Assembly (NCBI RefSeq): GCF_964063345.1
Contig: NZ_OZ061318.1
Location: 744,001-808,000 of the forward strand
DNA length: 64,000 bases
From: Pseudomonas lini
GTDB taxonomy: Bacteria; Pseudomonadota; Gammaproteobacteria; Pseudomonadales; Pseudomonadaceae
Direction of reading: 5' to 3'
The position numbers and the translations under genes are program-made. Numbering within the stretch: the stretch's first letter is position 1; each line of letters starts with the position of its first letter. Below, piece after piece: positions 8,811-18,084 of the stretch. The notes below the pieces were generated by a model that did not search any database, was not told where the DNA came from, and saw only the letters and a list, made by a program, of their open reading frames with translations.

Positions 8811-9761
8811 CTAACTGAACTGTTCGCGGTATTGAGTAGGGGTCAGGCCGAGCTTTTCACTGAACAGAAAACGCATATGCCGCACGCTGCCAAAGCCACT
8901 TTTATAGGCCACGGTCTTGAGCGGCAGGTCGCTGGTTTCCAGCAGATTCCTGGCGCAGTCGATGCGCGCGCTTTGCACAAACTCCATCGGCGTCATGTTC
9001 ACTTCCCGGGCGAAAACCCGGGCGAAGTGCCGCGCACTCATGTTCACCAGACTGGCCATGCGTTCGATGCTGAACGCTTCATCCAGGCGTTCGAGTACAT
9101 GGTTCTGTACCCGGGTGATCGGCGTTTCATGGGGGGCCACCGCCGCCATCAACGGACTGAACTGCGCCTGCCCGCCCTGGCGCTTCATCACCACCAGCAA
9201 TACTTTGGCAACGTCCTGGGCGACTTTCTTGCCATGGTCCTGGGCAACGACTGCTAGCGCCATGTCGATGCCTGCGGTGACACCGCCAGAGGTTATGAGA
9301 TTGCGGTCCTGTACGAAAATCTGATCAGTCTCGACGGTGGCCTTGGGGAAGCCCTTGATCAGGCGCTCGGTGTAATGCCAGTGAGTGGTCACGCGATAGC
9401 CGTCCAGCAGCCCGGCATGCCCGAGCACGAACGCGCCGGTGCAGATCGAACCGTATCGGCTCGCACGGCAGACAGCGCCCTGAAGCCACGCTAGCAACGG
9501 TGGATGTTTTTCGTTATAGGCCCCCGGCCCGCCCGGCACCAGCAACAAGTCATAGCGTTCGTTCGCTTGATCGATGTGCAAATCGGCCTGAACGTTGACA
9601 CCGTTTGAGGCTCGCAATGCGCCATGCTCGGTGCCGATGGTTGACAGCTCGTAACGATCGCCTGGTGCCAGATAACGATTGGCGATGGAAAACACCTCCA
9701 TGGGACCGGCCATGTCGAGCAGAAGAAAGTCGGGGAACAGCACCATTGCCACGGTTTTCAT
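8811..9761 (-). CDS. GlxA-family (DJ-1/PfpI plus AraC) transcriptional regulator
   Basis: A full-length 316-residue protein with an N-terminal DJ-1/PfpI-like domain (MKTVAMVLFPDFLLLDMAGP; nucleophile-elbow Cys in SICTGAFVLGHAGLL) and a C-terminal AraC DNA-binding domain (FSIERMASLVNMSARHFARV, LKTVAYKSGFGSVRHMRFLF, LGLTPTQYREQF). Members control catabolic or stress genes in response to small nitrogenous ligands. The gene is divergent from the pirin gene at 10005, with 243 bases between the start codons, so pirin is a possible target (inferred from position only). Confidence 0.92.
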   Translation of the reverse strand: MKTVAMVLFPDFLLLDMAGPMEVFSIANRYLAPGDRYELSTIGTEHGALRASNGVNVQADLHIDQANERYDLLLVPGGPGAYNEKHPPLLAWLQGAVCRASRYGSICTGAFVLGHAGLLDGYRVTTHWHYTERLIKGFPKATVETDQIFVQDRNLITSGGVTAGIDMALAVVAQDHGKKVAQDVAKVLLVVMKRQGGQAQFSPLMAAVAPHETPITRVQNHVLERLDEAFSIERMASLVNMSARHFARVFAREVNMTPMEFVQSARIDCARNLLETSDLPLKTVAYKSGFGSVRHMRFLFSEKLGLTPTQYREQFS

Positions 9762-10004
9762 GGATTCAAAATCACTGAGGTCACTAAAAGGAACTGTTTA
9801 ATACCATTGCACCAAATACCACCCTCCGTGTGGGAGCGCCCGGCATTATGGCCAAGTGTAACAACAAGGATACGTGAATTCGTGTGCATGACTGTCAACC
9901 TGAGTGAGACAGTATTTCAAATTTCATCTACTTATTGCGCTCAATGGTAAACATTAACCTTCTCCTCACTCGGACGAATTCACGTCCTGACAGGAGATTT
10001 CATC

Positions 10005-10727
10005 ATGCTGACCCTTCGTAAAGCTTCGGATCGCGGCGCGGCCAATCACGGTTGGCTGAAGTCATTCCATACCTTCTCCTTCGCCAACTACCGCAACCCG
10101 CGGGAGCAGGGTTTTTCCGACCTGTTGGTGATCAACGACGACCGCGTGGCGGCCGGCAAAGGTTTTGGCCAGCACCCTCACCGCGACATGGAGATTTTTT
10201 CCTATGTGCTCGAAGGTGCCCTGGAACACAAGGACACCTTGGGCACCGGTTCGGTGATCCGTCCCGGTGACGTGCAGTTGATGAGCGCCGGCAGCGGCGT
10301 GGCTCACAGCGAGTTCAACCACTCGGCGAACAAACCGGTGCACTTCCTGCAAATCTGGATCGTGCCAGAGGTTAGCGGCGCCAAACCGCGTTACCAGCAA
10401 GAGCACTTCAGCACGCAGAAAAAACGCGGGCGCTTGCAACTGATCATCTCCCCTGACGGGGCCAACGGTTCGCTGAAAGTCCGGCAGGATGCGCGAGTGT
10501 ATGCAGGCCTGATCGACGGCAAGGAAAGCGCCACGCTGGAACTGGCTGCCAATCGCTACGCCTATGTGCATGTGGCGCGGGGCAGTGTCGAGCTGAACGG
10601 CGTGCAGTTGCAGGAAGGTGATGGTGTGCGGGTGCGTGAGGAGCAAGTGCTGACCTTGAGCAACGGCGTGGATGCCGAGGTACTGGTGTTTGATTTGCGG
10701 CCGCAGGAATTGCCGGAAATGCCGTGA
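10005..10727 (+). CDS. Pirin family protein (YhhW-like cupin)
   Basis: A 240-residue bicupin of the pirin family. The metal ligands match those of YhhW-type pirins: His57 and His59 in GFGQHPHRDME, His101 and Glu103 in GSGVAHSEFN. YhhW can act as a quercetin 2,3-dioxygenase in vitro, but physiological roles of most bacterial pirins are unsettled. It begins with ATG 10005 after AGGAG. The gene stands alone, opposite the GlxA-type regulator. The 3' neighbour is convergent. Confidence 0.92.
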   Translation: MLTLRKASDRGAANHGWLKSFHTFSFANYRNPREQGFSDLLVINDDRVAAGKGFGQHPHRDMEIFSYVLEGALEHKDTLGTGSVIRPGDVQLMSAGSGVAHSEFNHSANKPVHFLQIWIVPEVSGAKPRYQQEHFSTQKKRGRLQLIISPDGANGSLKVRQDARVYAGLIDGKESATLELAANRYAYVHVARGSVELNGVQLQEGDGVRVREEQVLTLSNGVDAEVLVFDLRPQELPEMP

Positions 10728-10811
10728 AGCCCGGGTAGCCTAAAACTCCCGCAGGGGGATTGAGGTGCCTTTGGGATTTACGACAATCTCGTGACTCATG
10801 AGACTTTCAAA

Positions 10812-12623
10812 CTACCGATAACCACGAGCCTGCACGTTGAACAACTGCGCATAGCGCCCGCCCGCCGCGACCAGGCTGTCGTGATCGCCTCGCTCAAGGA
10901 TCGACCCCTGGTCGAGCACGATGATGTGGTCGGCATTACGCACGCTGGAGAAGCGGTGAGAAATCAGCAACGTCATGCGGCCTTCGGTATGTTGACTGAA
11001 ATGCTCGAACACCGCCGCTTCCGCCGCAGGGTCCAGGGCCGAGGTCGGCTCATCCAGAATCAGGATATCGGCATCGCGGCGCATGTAAGCGCGAGACAAG
11101 GCGATCTTTTGCCATTGCCCACCGGACAGCTCCTGCCCACCGGCAAACCACCGGCCCAATTGGGTGGCGTAACCGCGATCCAGACGTTCGATAAAGGGCG
11201 CGGCCATGCCCTCCGCGGCCGCTTGCTGCCAACGCGTTTCATCGTCGAACGCAAGGGTATCGCCCACACCGATGTTCTCGCCCACGGAGAACTGGTAGCG
11301 AATGTAGTCCTGAAAAATCACGCCGATGCGCCGTCTCAGCGCCTCTTCGTCCCAGGACTGCAAATCGCTGCCATCCAGCAAAATACGGCCCTGATCGGGG
11401 CGATACAGCCGAGTCAGCAACTTGATCAGCGTAGTTTTGCCTGAACCGTTTTCCCCCACCAGCGCAATGCTGTGCCCGGGCAGCAGGTGCAGATCGATAC
11501 CCTGCAAAGCGTCGCGGCTCGCCCCCGGATAACGGAAGCCGACGCTCTCGAAACGCAAGCCATCGCCGGGCACGGCGCCCACGGTCAAACTTCCGCTATC
11601 GGCAATAACCGGCTCGGCCAAATACTCATAGAGACTCGACAGGTAAAGGCCATCCTCGTAGAGACCACTGATCGCGCTCAAGCTACTGCTCACCGCAGCC
11701 TGCCCCTGCTTGAACAGCACCAGATACATGGTCATTTGCCCAAGGCTGATGTTGCCGTGAACGGTATCGACCACGACCCAGGCATAGGCCAGATAAAACG
11801 CAGCGGTGCCCAGCAGCCCCAGTACAAAACCCCAGCCATCGCGACGCAGCGTCAGGCGCCGGTCTTCGGCGTAAAGACGCGCAAATGTGTCCCTATAACG
11901 TTGCAACAACAGCGGCGCGAAGCCGAACAACTTAACCTCTTTGATGTAGCCTTCGTGGGAGAGCAACGTCTCGATGTAATTCTGCTGCCGACTCTCCGGC
12001 GCCCGGCGCGTAAACAGGCGAAAGGCATCCCCGGAAAAGTGCGCTTCGGCAAAGAACACTGGCAACGCCCCGACCACCAGCAGCACCAGTGCCCACGGCG
12101 AAAAATGCACCAGCAAGACACCGAAGCTGATCAACACGATCAGGTTCTGGATCAGCCCCAGCGACTTCATCACCAACGCCAGCGGACGGGTCGATGCCTC
12201 GCGCCGCACCCGTACCAGCTTGTCGTAGAACTCGGAATTCTCGAACTGCACCAACGATAACGTCTGAGCCTTCTCCAGAATCATCGTGTTGACCTTCTGC
12301 CCCAACTGCACCCGCAACAGCGATTGCTGAACCGACAGTGCACGCTGCGTCCCGGACAACAACGCGAGCACGCCCGCTTCAAACAGCACATACCGCACAA
12401 CCGGCCATAAAGGCGCACTGCCCTGCTGGGCGTGCAACTGCATGGCGGTGACTACTGCATCGACAATCCTCTGCCCCAACCAGGCAGCCAGTGCCGGCAA
12501 TACACCGGCAATCAGCGTCGCCAGTACCAGCCCCAGAAACAGCCCGCGGGACGTTCCCCAGACCAGCAACAAGGCACGTCTCGCCTGATCGAGCAAAGAG
12601 GCGAAACGGGTAAGGACGGGCAT
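10812..12623 (-). CDS. ABC transporter, fused permease and ATPase (exporter type)
   Basis: A 603-residue half-transporter of the exporter (type IV) fold. The transmembrane domain (residues ~20-310) has hydrophobic helices such as GLFLGLVLATLIAGVLPALA. The nucleotide-binding domain has Walker A GENGSGKTT at 390, Q-loop FQDY at 437, signature ELSGGQ at 498, Walker B ILILDEPTSALD at 520 and the switch His556 in ISHRFSSVR. It should act as a homodimer in the inner membrane. The substrate (peptide, lipid or drug) cannot be deduced. It is monocistronic and convergent with pirin. Confidence 0.92.
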   Translation of the reverse strand: MPVLTRFASLLDQARRALLLVWGTSRGLFLGLVLATLIAGVLPALAAWLGQRIVDAVVTAMQLHAQQGSAPLWPVVRYVLFEAGVLALLSGTQRALSVQQSLLRVQLGQKVNTMILEKAQTLSLVQFENSEFYDKLVRVRREASTRPLALVMKSLGLIQNLIVLISFGVLLVHFSPWALVLLVVGALPVFFAEAHFSGDAFRLFTRRAPESRQQNYIETLLSHEGYIKEVKLFGFAPLLLQRYRDTFARLYAEDRRLTLRRDGWGFVLGLLGTAAFYLAYAWVVVDTVHGNISLGQMTMYLVLFKQGQAAVSSSLSAISGLYEDGLYLSSLYEYLAEPVIADSGSLTVGAVPGDGLRFESVGFRYPGASRDALQGIDLHLLPGHSIALVGENGSGKTTLIKLLTRLYRPDQGRILLDGSDLQSWDEEALRRRIGVIFQDYIRYQFSVGENIGVGDTLAFDDETRWQQAAAEGMAAPFIERLDRGYATQLGRWFAGGQELSGGQWQKIALSRAYMRRDADILILDEPTSALDPAAEAAVFEHFSQHTEGRMTLLISHRFSSVRNADHIIVLDQGSILERGDHDSLVAAGGRYAQLFNVQARGYR

Positions 12624-12861
12624 AGGACGATGGTCTCGGTTGGCGGATGTCGCGGCAGGTTCTACAGTACGTGGGATAAGTCATCGACTCCACGGGGTTA
12701 TGACGCGATAAGGCTGGCCTCACCCATCGTGAAAACATCTAAAAAAACACCTCACTCGCCACGTTTTAGCGCTTTGCTATGGAGAGTCAATGCCCATCGG
12801 GATTCGAGGACGAACCTGAACGTCCAGCCGATGTGCCCTCTCCATAACCGGGAGCAAAAAC

Positions 12862-13275
12862 ATGAAAATCAATCCCTACCTGATCTTCAATGGCGACTGC
12901 AAGGCTGCTTTCACGTTCTACGCCAAAAGCCTGCCAGGGCAGATTGAAGTCATGATGACCTTCGGCGAAACCCCGGCTCGCGATCATGTTCCAGCGGACT
13001 GCCACAACCTGATCATTCATACGCGCCTGCTGGTCGCAGACCAGGCAATCATGGGGTCGGACACCACACCTGATCGCCCCACCACCAAAATGAGCGGTTG
13101 TTCGGTTTCGTTGAATGTCGACAGTGTGGCGGAGGCTGAGCGGGTATTTGCTGCGTTAGCGGAAGGCGGCAGTATCCAAATGCCGCTGGAGGCGACGTTC
13201 TGGGCGGCACGTTTCGGGATGCTGCTCGATCGATTTGGCGTGGCGTGGATGGTGAATTGCGAGAAGGATCAGTAA
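12862..13275 (+). CDS. VOC/PhnB-like glyoxalase-fold protein
   Basis: A 137-residue single-domain protein of the VOC superfamily, PhnB/YjdN type. It has the family pattern NPYLIFNGDCKAAFTFYAK at the N-terminus, ADQAIMGSD in the middle and WAARFGMLLDRFGVAWMVN at the C-terminus. These proteins resemble 3-demethylubiquinone methyltransferase-like sequences in databases but are usually small dimers of unknown function. An ACCGGGAG ribosome-binding region precedes the ATG. No operon partner. Confidence 0.88.
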   Translation: MKINPYLIFNGDCKAAFTFYAKSLPGQIEVMMTFGETPARDHVPADCHNLIIHTRLLVADQAIMGSDTTPDRPTTKMSGCSVSLNVDSVAEAERVFAALAEGGSIQMPLEATFWAARFGMLLDRFGVAWMVNCEKDQ

Positions 13276-13875
13276 CCAATCCCCCCGGTTAGTACATCGA
13301 ACTAATGGCGCTTCAATATCAACTTTAGTGTTTTTTATTCAATAACCAAACAGAATAACTACACGATCACAAATTCAGTTTCCGACATAAAATCTTACAG
13401 ATATAATGCAGAAAGACTCAATTATTATAGCCCCCGCTTCGTTCGCCCTAAAAAGAGGCGGTCGTTACACGCTTCGCCTCCTGAATGCGCACTCCCATCG
13501 CCCTAGAACACAGTGGAATATCCTTATAAATCAACTCCAGTTTTCAAAAATGCAGACATCCGCCCAGTTCATATGCCGAAACGTTTCAGTTGTGCCTCGT
13601 TCTGTCGCCCAGATTAGGGGATCAGTGGTGCATCTGTGTTGTTCATAGAAAAGTCAACCTAAAGAGCCTGAGCTGACTGATAAGGCTGCAGCAACTAAAT
13701 CGATCATCATCAAAACAACTGGTTTAAGCCTTCGCAGTTGCCTTTGCCGTTGAATCAGCTAAAACCTTTGAGGATGGAATGACACGTGTTGACGGCTGGA
13801 AATGTTATAAAAAGTCAGATAATTTCAGTATTTTGTGTATTAAGACTGCAACGCCAGCACATAAGAGTAATTTGC
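13276..13875. other. AT-rich intergenic region, no gene recognised
   Basis: About 600 bases between the VOC gene and the regulator module. An 80-codon frame at 13406-13648 has no family character and no clear ribosome-binding site, so it is not called. The region probably holds the promoter for the module that follows. Nothing else was seen. Confidence 0.5.
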
Positions 13876-14607
13876 ATGATGAGTTCTGAGAGCAAAATCG
13901 AAAATAGCCAGAGAGGTATTCTTGCTATTGGGCGCACTTGGCGCTCGACAGAGAAACTTCGCCAGCTATTTGTACCGAATCTCACGCATGTTTATACATT
14001 AGACTACCCGAACCCAGTAAGCCTTGATATCGAAACTCAAACGCTCGATACCGTTTTAATCGATATTGAAAGCCCTTCCATTCTTGATGACTGCCTGGCA
14101 CTGATCAAGAAGTTACGTTCGTCCCCGACCGAACTGGCCATTATCGTAACCATTAATTATCGCTCTCCGCAAACTAAAATTGAATGCTACCTCGCCGGCG
14201 CTGATCACTGCATCAATGTACCTAATGATCAGGATGAAAAGGCCAGGCTGATTTCAGAGTTGTTCGAAACTCCGGAATGGCAACCCAGCATAAAGTTGAT
14301 ACTGGACCAAACATGCCTGCACTTATACAGCAATGATTGCAAACTGGATCTGGCCTATCAGGAAATGAAAGCCCTGGAGGCACTTATTAACGCAGAAGGC
14401 AATATTCTGCACCATGATTGCATGGCCGAATCCATGGGCTTGAATATAAAACTCTACGACTCACGGGTCTTGGAGAAATCCATAAGCCGGCTTCGAAATA
14501 AAATCAAAAAACACTTTGGTATTAACATCATCCACAGTGTTCGTGGTTATGGCTATCGACTGCTTCGAGGAGTCGTATCAGTCAATCAAGCAAACTTTCA
14601 CTCTTAA
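13876..14607 (+). CDS. OmpR-like regulator with degenerate receiver domain
   Basis: About 243 residues from the ATG at 13876 (MMSSESKIEN); a frame open further upstream to 13786 looks like leader. The N-terminal half has a receiver-like fold pattern (GILAIGRTW, DTVLIDIES with a candidate phospho-acceptor Asp, LAIIVTINYR, GADHCINVP). The usual Lys-Pro pair after the last strand is replaced by Val-Pro preceded by Asn, so normal phosphorylation is doubtful. The C-terminal half is an OmpR/PhoB winged helix (YQEMKALEALINAEG... VLEKSISRLRNKIKKH... SVRGYGYRLL). It lies 8 bases before the degenerate EAL gene and just ahead of the exopolysaccharide genes. Targets are inferred, not shown. Confidence 0.78.
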   Translation: MMSSESKIENSQRGILAIGRTWRSTEKLRQLFVPNLTHVYTLDYPNPVSLDIETQTLDTVLIDIESPSILDDCLALIKKLRSSPTELAIIVTINYRSPQTKIECYLAGADHCINVPNDQDEKARLISELFETPEWQPSIKLILDQTCLHLYSNDCKLDLAYQEMKALEALINAEGNILHHDCMAESMGLNIKLYDSRVLEKSISRLRNKIKKHFGINIIHSVRGYGYRLLRGVVSVNQANFHS

Positions 14608-14615
14608 AGGACTAG

Positions 14616-15368
14616 ATGATGGAGCCCGGCAGGCAACCTATAGTGCACGAAAACTTCGCATTGGTTTTCTTCAGGCAATCGATTCTGAAAAGAAACGATG
14701 AACTGTTCGGCAGCGAAATTTATGCCAAGGCAACCAAACAGGAGACCCCTCTGAACAAGGGGTATCAACAGCTGCATTCCGATCATCCGTTGGCGATTTA
14801 TCATGAAGTCCTGACACGGATCCAATTGAATGCCCTCTCAAAGAGTGAGGCCATCCCGTCCGCACAGACGCCCAATAAACTGTTCGTGAACATGAATCAG
14901 TCTGCTCTATTGGATAAAGCGCTCATTAAGGAGATGAACGATGCTCAAGCTTTACTCAAGAAGCATGAGCAACAACTGATCCCCAGTATTAACAACAGTT
15001 CGCTCCTGTCGTTCAACCTGAAAGAAAAAAGAACCATTATCAATCACATCCACCTATTGAAAGACAATGGGATCGAGATCGCTTTCGATGGCTATGATTT
15101 AAGCGACGATAGCACTGAAAAACTGATCAGCCTGACGCTGTTCGATTATATAAAAGTGGATCTGACCAAATCCAACTTCGACATCATGGTCGAAAACAGC
15201 CAGGATTTTTTCGACAGGTCTTATGACTGCCTGAGCGGCATGATCCATGACAGCAAGATCAAATTCGTGGCGGACCGAGTAGAGCACAAAGCACTACACA
15301 CACTGGCTCGCAGCATGCCCTTCGACTTTTTTCAGGGGAGGTACTACTCACCCACTGAGCTTATTTAA
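14616..15368 (+). CDS. Degenerate EAL-domain protein
   Basis: A 250-residue protein whose pattern follows the cyclic-di-GMP phosphodiesterase (EAL) fold but with the catalytic signatures lost. The start matches the QPIV opening (RQPIVHENFALVFF). The E-A-L position is replaced (GSEIYAK). FVNMNQSAL corresponds to the FIN segment; EIAFDGYDLSDDS to the DDFG loop; LFDYIKVDL to the D-x-IKID strand; FQGRYYSPTELI to the QGYYFSKP end. It is therefore probably not an enzyme, and could bind c-di-GMP or a partner protein. The ATG at 14616 follows AAAGGA. It sits between two OmpR-like genes with short gaps. The assignment is by eye; a structure comparison would settle it. Confidence 0.62.
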   Translation: MMEPGRQPIVHENFALVFFRQSILKRNDELFGSEIYAKATKQETPLNKGYQQLHSDHPLAIYHEVLTRIQLNALSKSEAIPSAQTPNKLFVNMNQSALLDKALIKEMNDAQALLKKHEQQLIPSINNSSLLSFNLKEKRTIINHIHLLKDNGIEIAFDGYDLSDDSTEKLISLTLFDYIKVDLTKSNFDIMVENSQDFFDRSYDCLSGMIHDSKIKFVADRVEHKALHTLARSMPFDFFQGRYYSPTELI

Positions 15369-15406
15369 GTTTTGAAAACTTCACCAGACTAGGAAGGAAC
15401 CTTATT

Positions 15407-16075
15407 GTGAACACGCCGAATAACAGCTTTCTGATTTTCACCCGGGATCAACTGGCACGACAAGCAATCGAATCGCTTCTCGCGCAACGCCTGTATCTAT
15501 CGTTTGAAATAGAGTCAGGTAAACTCAGCAGCGAACGCATCCGAAAGAATCGATTCACGCACATCCTGCTCGACCAGGCGGATATATCGCTGAGCGATGT
15601 CAGTTTCATCCGCAAAAATCAAAAAGATGCGGAAATCATCCTCATAACGCCGAACTCTGAACCTTCGGAACTTCATCACTTTTCGCACTTCGGTATTGAT
15701 GGCTTTCTCAAGAAACCGGTGGCCGACGAAGAGTTCATCTCGGCAGTCAGTCGGGTTAAAGAGTCCCAGGGCAATCCTGACATCTGGTGGTTTAACGCTG
15801 ACGATCGAACACTGGTCAAAGAAGACATTACTATTCCATTGACCGGTACCGAATCGTTAATGCTCACCCAACTGGTACTCAGCGATCGACGTGTGCTCAG
15901 CAAAAACGATCTTATCCTGCGCATCGATAAAGACCCGGAACAATACAGCGGCCTTGAAATGTGCCTGAGCCGATTACAGAAAAAGTTCAAGACGGCGGCC
16001 AATGGAGAACGGCTGATCCGTTCGGTTAGAAACCGTGGTTACTGCCTGGCACAAAGGATAAGAGTCGCTTACTGA
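15407..16075 (+). CDS. OmpR-like response regulator
   Basis: 222 residues beginning at GTG 15407, preceded by AGGAAGGAAC. The receiver-like half has THILLDQADIS with a candidate acceptor Asp, AEIILITPNSEP and GFLKKPVADEEF with the expected Lys-Pro. The C-terminal half is an OmpR winged helix (IPLTGTESLMLTQLVL, RVLSKNDLILRI, LEMCLSRLQKKFK, RSVRNRGYCLA). It lacks the acidic pair near the N-terminus that holds Mg2+ in standard receivers (the opening is NSFLIFTRDQ). It forms a three-gene unit with the two preceding genes and is the last gene before the polysaccharide initiating transferase, so control of that locus is a reasonable inference. Confidence 0.78.
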   Translation: MNTPNNSFLIFTRDQLARQAIESLLAQRLYLSFEIESGKLSSERIRKNRFTHILLDQADISLSDVSFIRKNQKDAEIILITPNSEPSELHHFSHFGIDGFLKKPVADEEFISAVSRVKESQGNPDIWWFNADDRTLVKEDITIPLTGTESLMLTQLVLSDRRVLSKNDLILRIDKDPEQYSGLEMCLSRLQKKFKTAANGERLIRSVRNRGYCLAQRIRVAY

Positions 16076-16567
16076 GCGAGTGATCGCATAAAACAATAAC
16101 AATAAATGCGACTCCCCCGCCCCACCTTACACCCCACACCCATGTTCTGCTGCCTTGCACTGCATTTCCTGACTTACGCCAAACACCCTCCTATGGCTCC
16201 GGCCCCGTTTCATCCCTCGCCTACCCGGCAAACGTTTATCGAATACTGCAATTATATAGACGATTGAGCGATACCCTCCTAACAAAAGAGCACGACCTTT
16301 TATAACAAGGCCTCTGAAAGTACGACCGTTATAATTCGTCAGACACACACATAGATTTAGGTACTAGTATAAAACCCTGACACTGAGACAACCGTATCAG
16401 CTGACTTCAAAACAAAGCCAGGATGGCCGGCCATTAGTTCGCGTTATTCCCTTCTAATAATAAAAACAACTTCTGACTGAACCGCGTTCGCTCAGCCTTT
16501 GTGCGTGGCTGCCATTTATTAACCGTCGACTGATACACAACGTGGCGCAGGCCCGAGGGACACCGCG
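16076..16567 (+). promoter_or_regulatory. 492-base leader/promoter region of the polysaccharide locus
   Basis: No coding sequence recognised. The region is AT-rich near 16250-16400 and probably contains the promoter for the sugar-transferase gene, but no pair of -35/-10 boxes was convincing. A short stretch near 16418 (AAGCCAGG, then CCATTAGTTCGCG) faintly recalls a JUMPstart/ops region; the match is too weak to call. Confidence 0.35.
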
Positions 16568-17962
16568 ATGGTACATAATCGTATTAATCGAAATAACATA
16601 ACCAAAGGACTGACCTTCTGGGGGCAATGGATAATTGCCATCACTTCGGTCAATACATTGTTATTTGGTCTGGCGCTGTACCAGACAGGAGAAATCGAAG
16701 CCCATTATCGCGTGTTGGCGGTACTTACTTTCCTCGGCTCGGTCCCTTCCTACTCCCTGCTGCTGGTCTATCACAAGCAGCATAGTTACCTCAGCGGCTT
16801 GGCGCGCCTGCTACTGGGATGGCTGCTGACGCTGGCCGGACTGACCAGTATTGGTTTTTTCAGCAAGACCAGCGAATTGTTTTCCCGGGAAATCATCGTG
16901 GTCTGGGCCGCGGCCGGTTATTGCATTCAGGCCTTGCTGTACCTGCCATTGCACAGTTTTTCCAAGCACTACCAGCGGCAATTGCACAGCCAGTACAACA
17001 CCCTGATTATCGGCACCGATCAACTGGCGGTGAATCTGGCAGACAAACTGACCAAAACCGAGTACCCGCCGCTGGTGGGCCTGATCAGCTCAAATCCCAA
17101 CGAGCTGTCTACCCAAGTCAATGCCCACCGGGTTCTGGGCCCATTGCAGGAACTGCGTGAGCTAATCCAGGTGCACGACGTCCGGCGGTTGTACATCGCG
17201 CTGCCCTTGAGCGAAGCCAAACAGGTCGAGGCGCTGTACATCGACCTGCTCGACGCCAATGTCGATGTGGTCTGGGTTCCCGACCTGGGCAGCATGACGC
17301 TGCTCAATCACTCCATCAGCGAACTGGACGGCCTGCCTGCCATCCACCTCAATGAAAGCCCGCTGACCAGTTACCCGACAGCGGCGCTGAGCAAGACCTT
17401 GCTGGACAGAAGCCTCGCCGCCCTCGCGCTGATCGGCTTCAGCCCGCTGCTTCTGGTGATCGCCGCCGCCGTGAAGATTTCTTCCCCGGGCCCAATCATC
17501 TTCAAACAGGAACGGCACGGCTGGAATGGCAAGATCATCAAGGTCTGGAAGTTCCGCTCCATGCGCCTGCACGACGACCATCAGGTGCGCCAGGCCGGCC
17601 GTGAAGACCCGCGCATTACTGCAGTCGGCCGCTTCATACGCCGCACCTCCATCGATGAACTGCCGCAGTTCTTCAACGTGCTGCAAGGCCATATGGCGCT
17701 GGTCGGACCGCGGCCCCATGCGATTGCCCATAACGACTACTACACCGGCAAGATCCAGGCTTACATGGCCCGCCATCGAATCAAACCGGGCATCACCGGC
17801 CTGGCCCAGATCAGCGGCTGCCGCGGCGAAACCGAGACCCTCGACAAGATGCAAAAGCGTGTGGAGATCGACCTCAACTACATCAACAACTGGTCGTTGT
17901 GGCTCGATATCAAGATCCTGATCAAGACACCGTTTACACTCTTTTCGAAGGACATTTATTAA
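16568..17962 (+). CDS. Undecaprenyl-phosphate glucose/sugar phosphotransferase (WcaJ/PslA type)
   Basis: A 464-residue polyisoprenyl-phosphate hexose-1-phosphate transferase. N-terminal hydrophobic helices (about residues 17-125) and a Rossmann-like domain precede the bacterial sugar-transferase domain: SPGPIIFKQERHGWNGK, KVWKFRSM, FIRRTSIDELPQFFNVLQG, ALVGPRPHA, KPGITGLAQISGCRGET. The enzyme starts the repeat unit by transferring a hexose-1-phosphate from UDP-sugar (probably UDP-glucose, given galU nearby) to undecaprenyl phosphate in the inner membrane. It is monocistronic, followed by a strong hairpin at 18001. Confidence in the family is high; the exact sugar is inferred. Confidence 0.93.
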   Translation: MVHNRINRNNITKGLTFWGQWIIAITSVNTLLFGLALYQTGEIEAHYRVLAVLTFLGSVPSYSLLLVYHKQHSYLSGLARLLLGWLLTLAGLTSIGFFSKTSELFSREIIVVWAAAGYCIQALLYLPLHSFSKHYQRQLHSQYNTLIIGTDQLAVNLADKLTKTEYPPLVGLISSNPNELSTQVNAHRVLGPLQELRELIQVHDVRRLYIALPLSEAKQVEALYIDLLDANVDVVWVPDLGSMTLLNHSISELDGLPAIHLNESPLTSYPTAALSKTLLDRSLAALALIGFSPLLLVIAAAVKISSPGPIIFKQERHGWNGKIIKVWKFRSMRLHDDHQVRQAGREDPRITAVGRFIRRTSIDELPQFFNVLQGHMALVGPRPHAIAHNDYYTGKIQAYMARHRIKPGITGLAQISGCRGETETLDKMQKRVEIDLNYINNWSLWLDIKILIKTPFTLFSKDIY

Positions 17963-18000
17963 CTGCTGAGACGTTCACCTTCTATTCTTCAGCTTAGCTA

Positions 18001-18030
18001 CCGGGGCAGTCAGGTCTCTGACTGCCCCGG
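18001..18030 (+). terminator. Hairpin after the sugar-transferase gene
   Basis: A perfect 13-bp stem CCGGGGCAGTCAG/CTGACTGCCCCGG around GTCT, 39 bases past the stop. It is followed by a C-rich rather than T-rich stretch, so it may stop transcription inefficiently or protect the 3' end. Confidence 0.65.
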
Positions 18031-18084
18031 AGCCCCCCGCCCCACCGCCTCATCTCATTCCCCCGCGGGAAAACATAACCAAAT

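Noticed and set aside
13406..13648. 80-codon frame in the gap before the regulator module
   Set aside because: No ribosome-binding site, no recognisable motif and composition like non-coding sequence.
16418..16447. JUMPstart-like stretch before the sugar-transferase gene (AAGCCAGG, then CCATTAGTTCGCG)
   Set aside because: Only scattered matches to the ops core; an indel is needed to align it.
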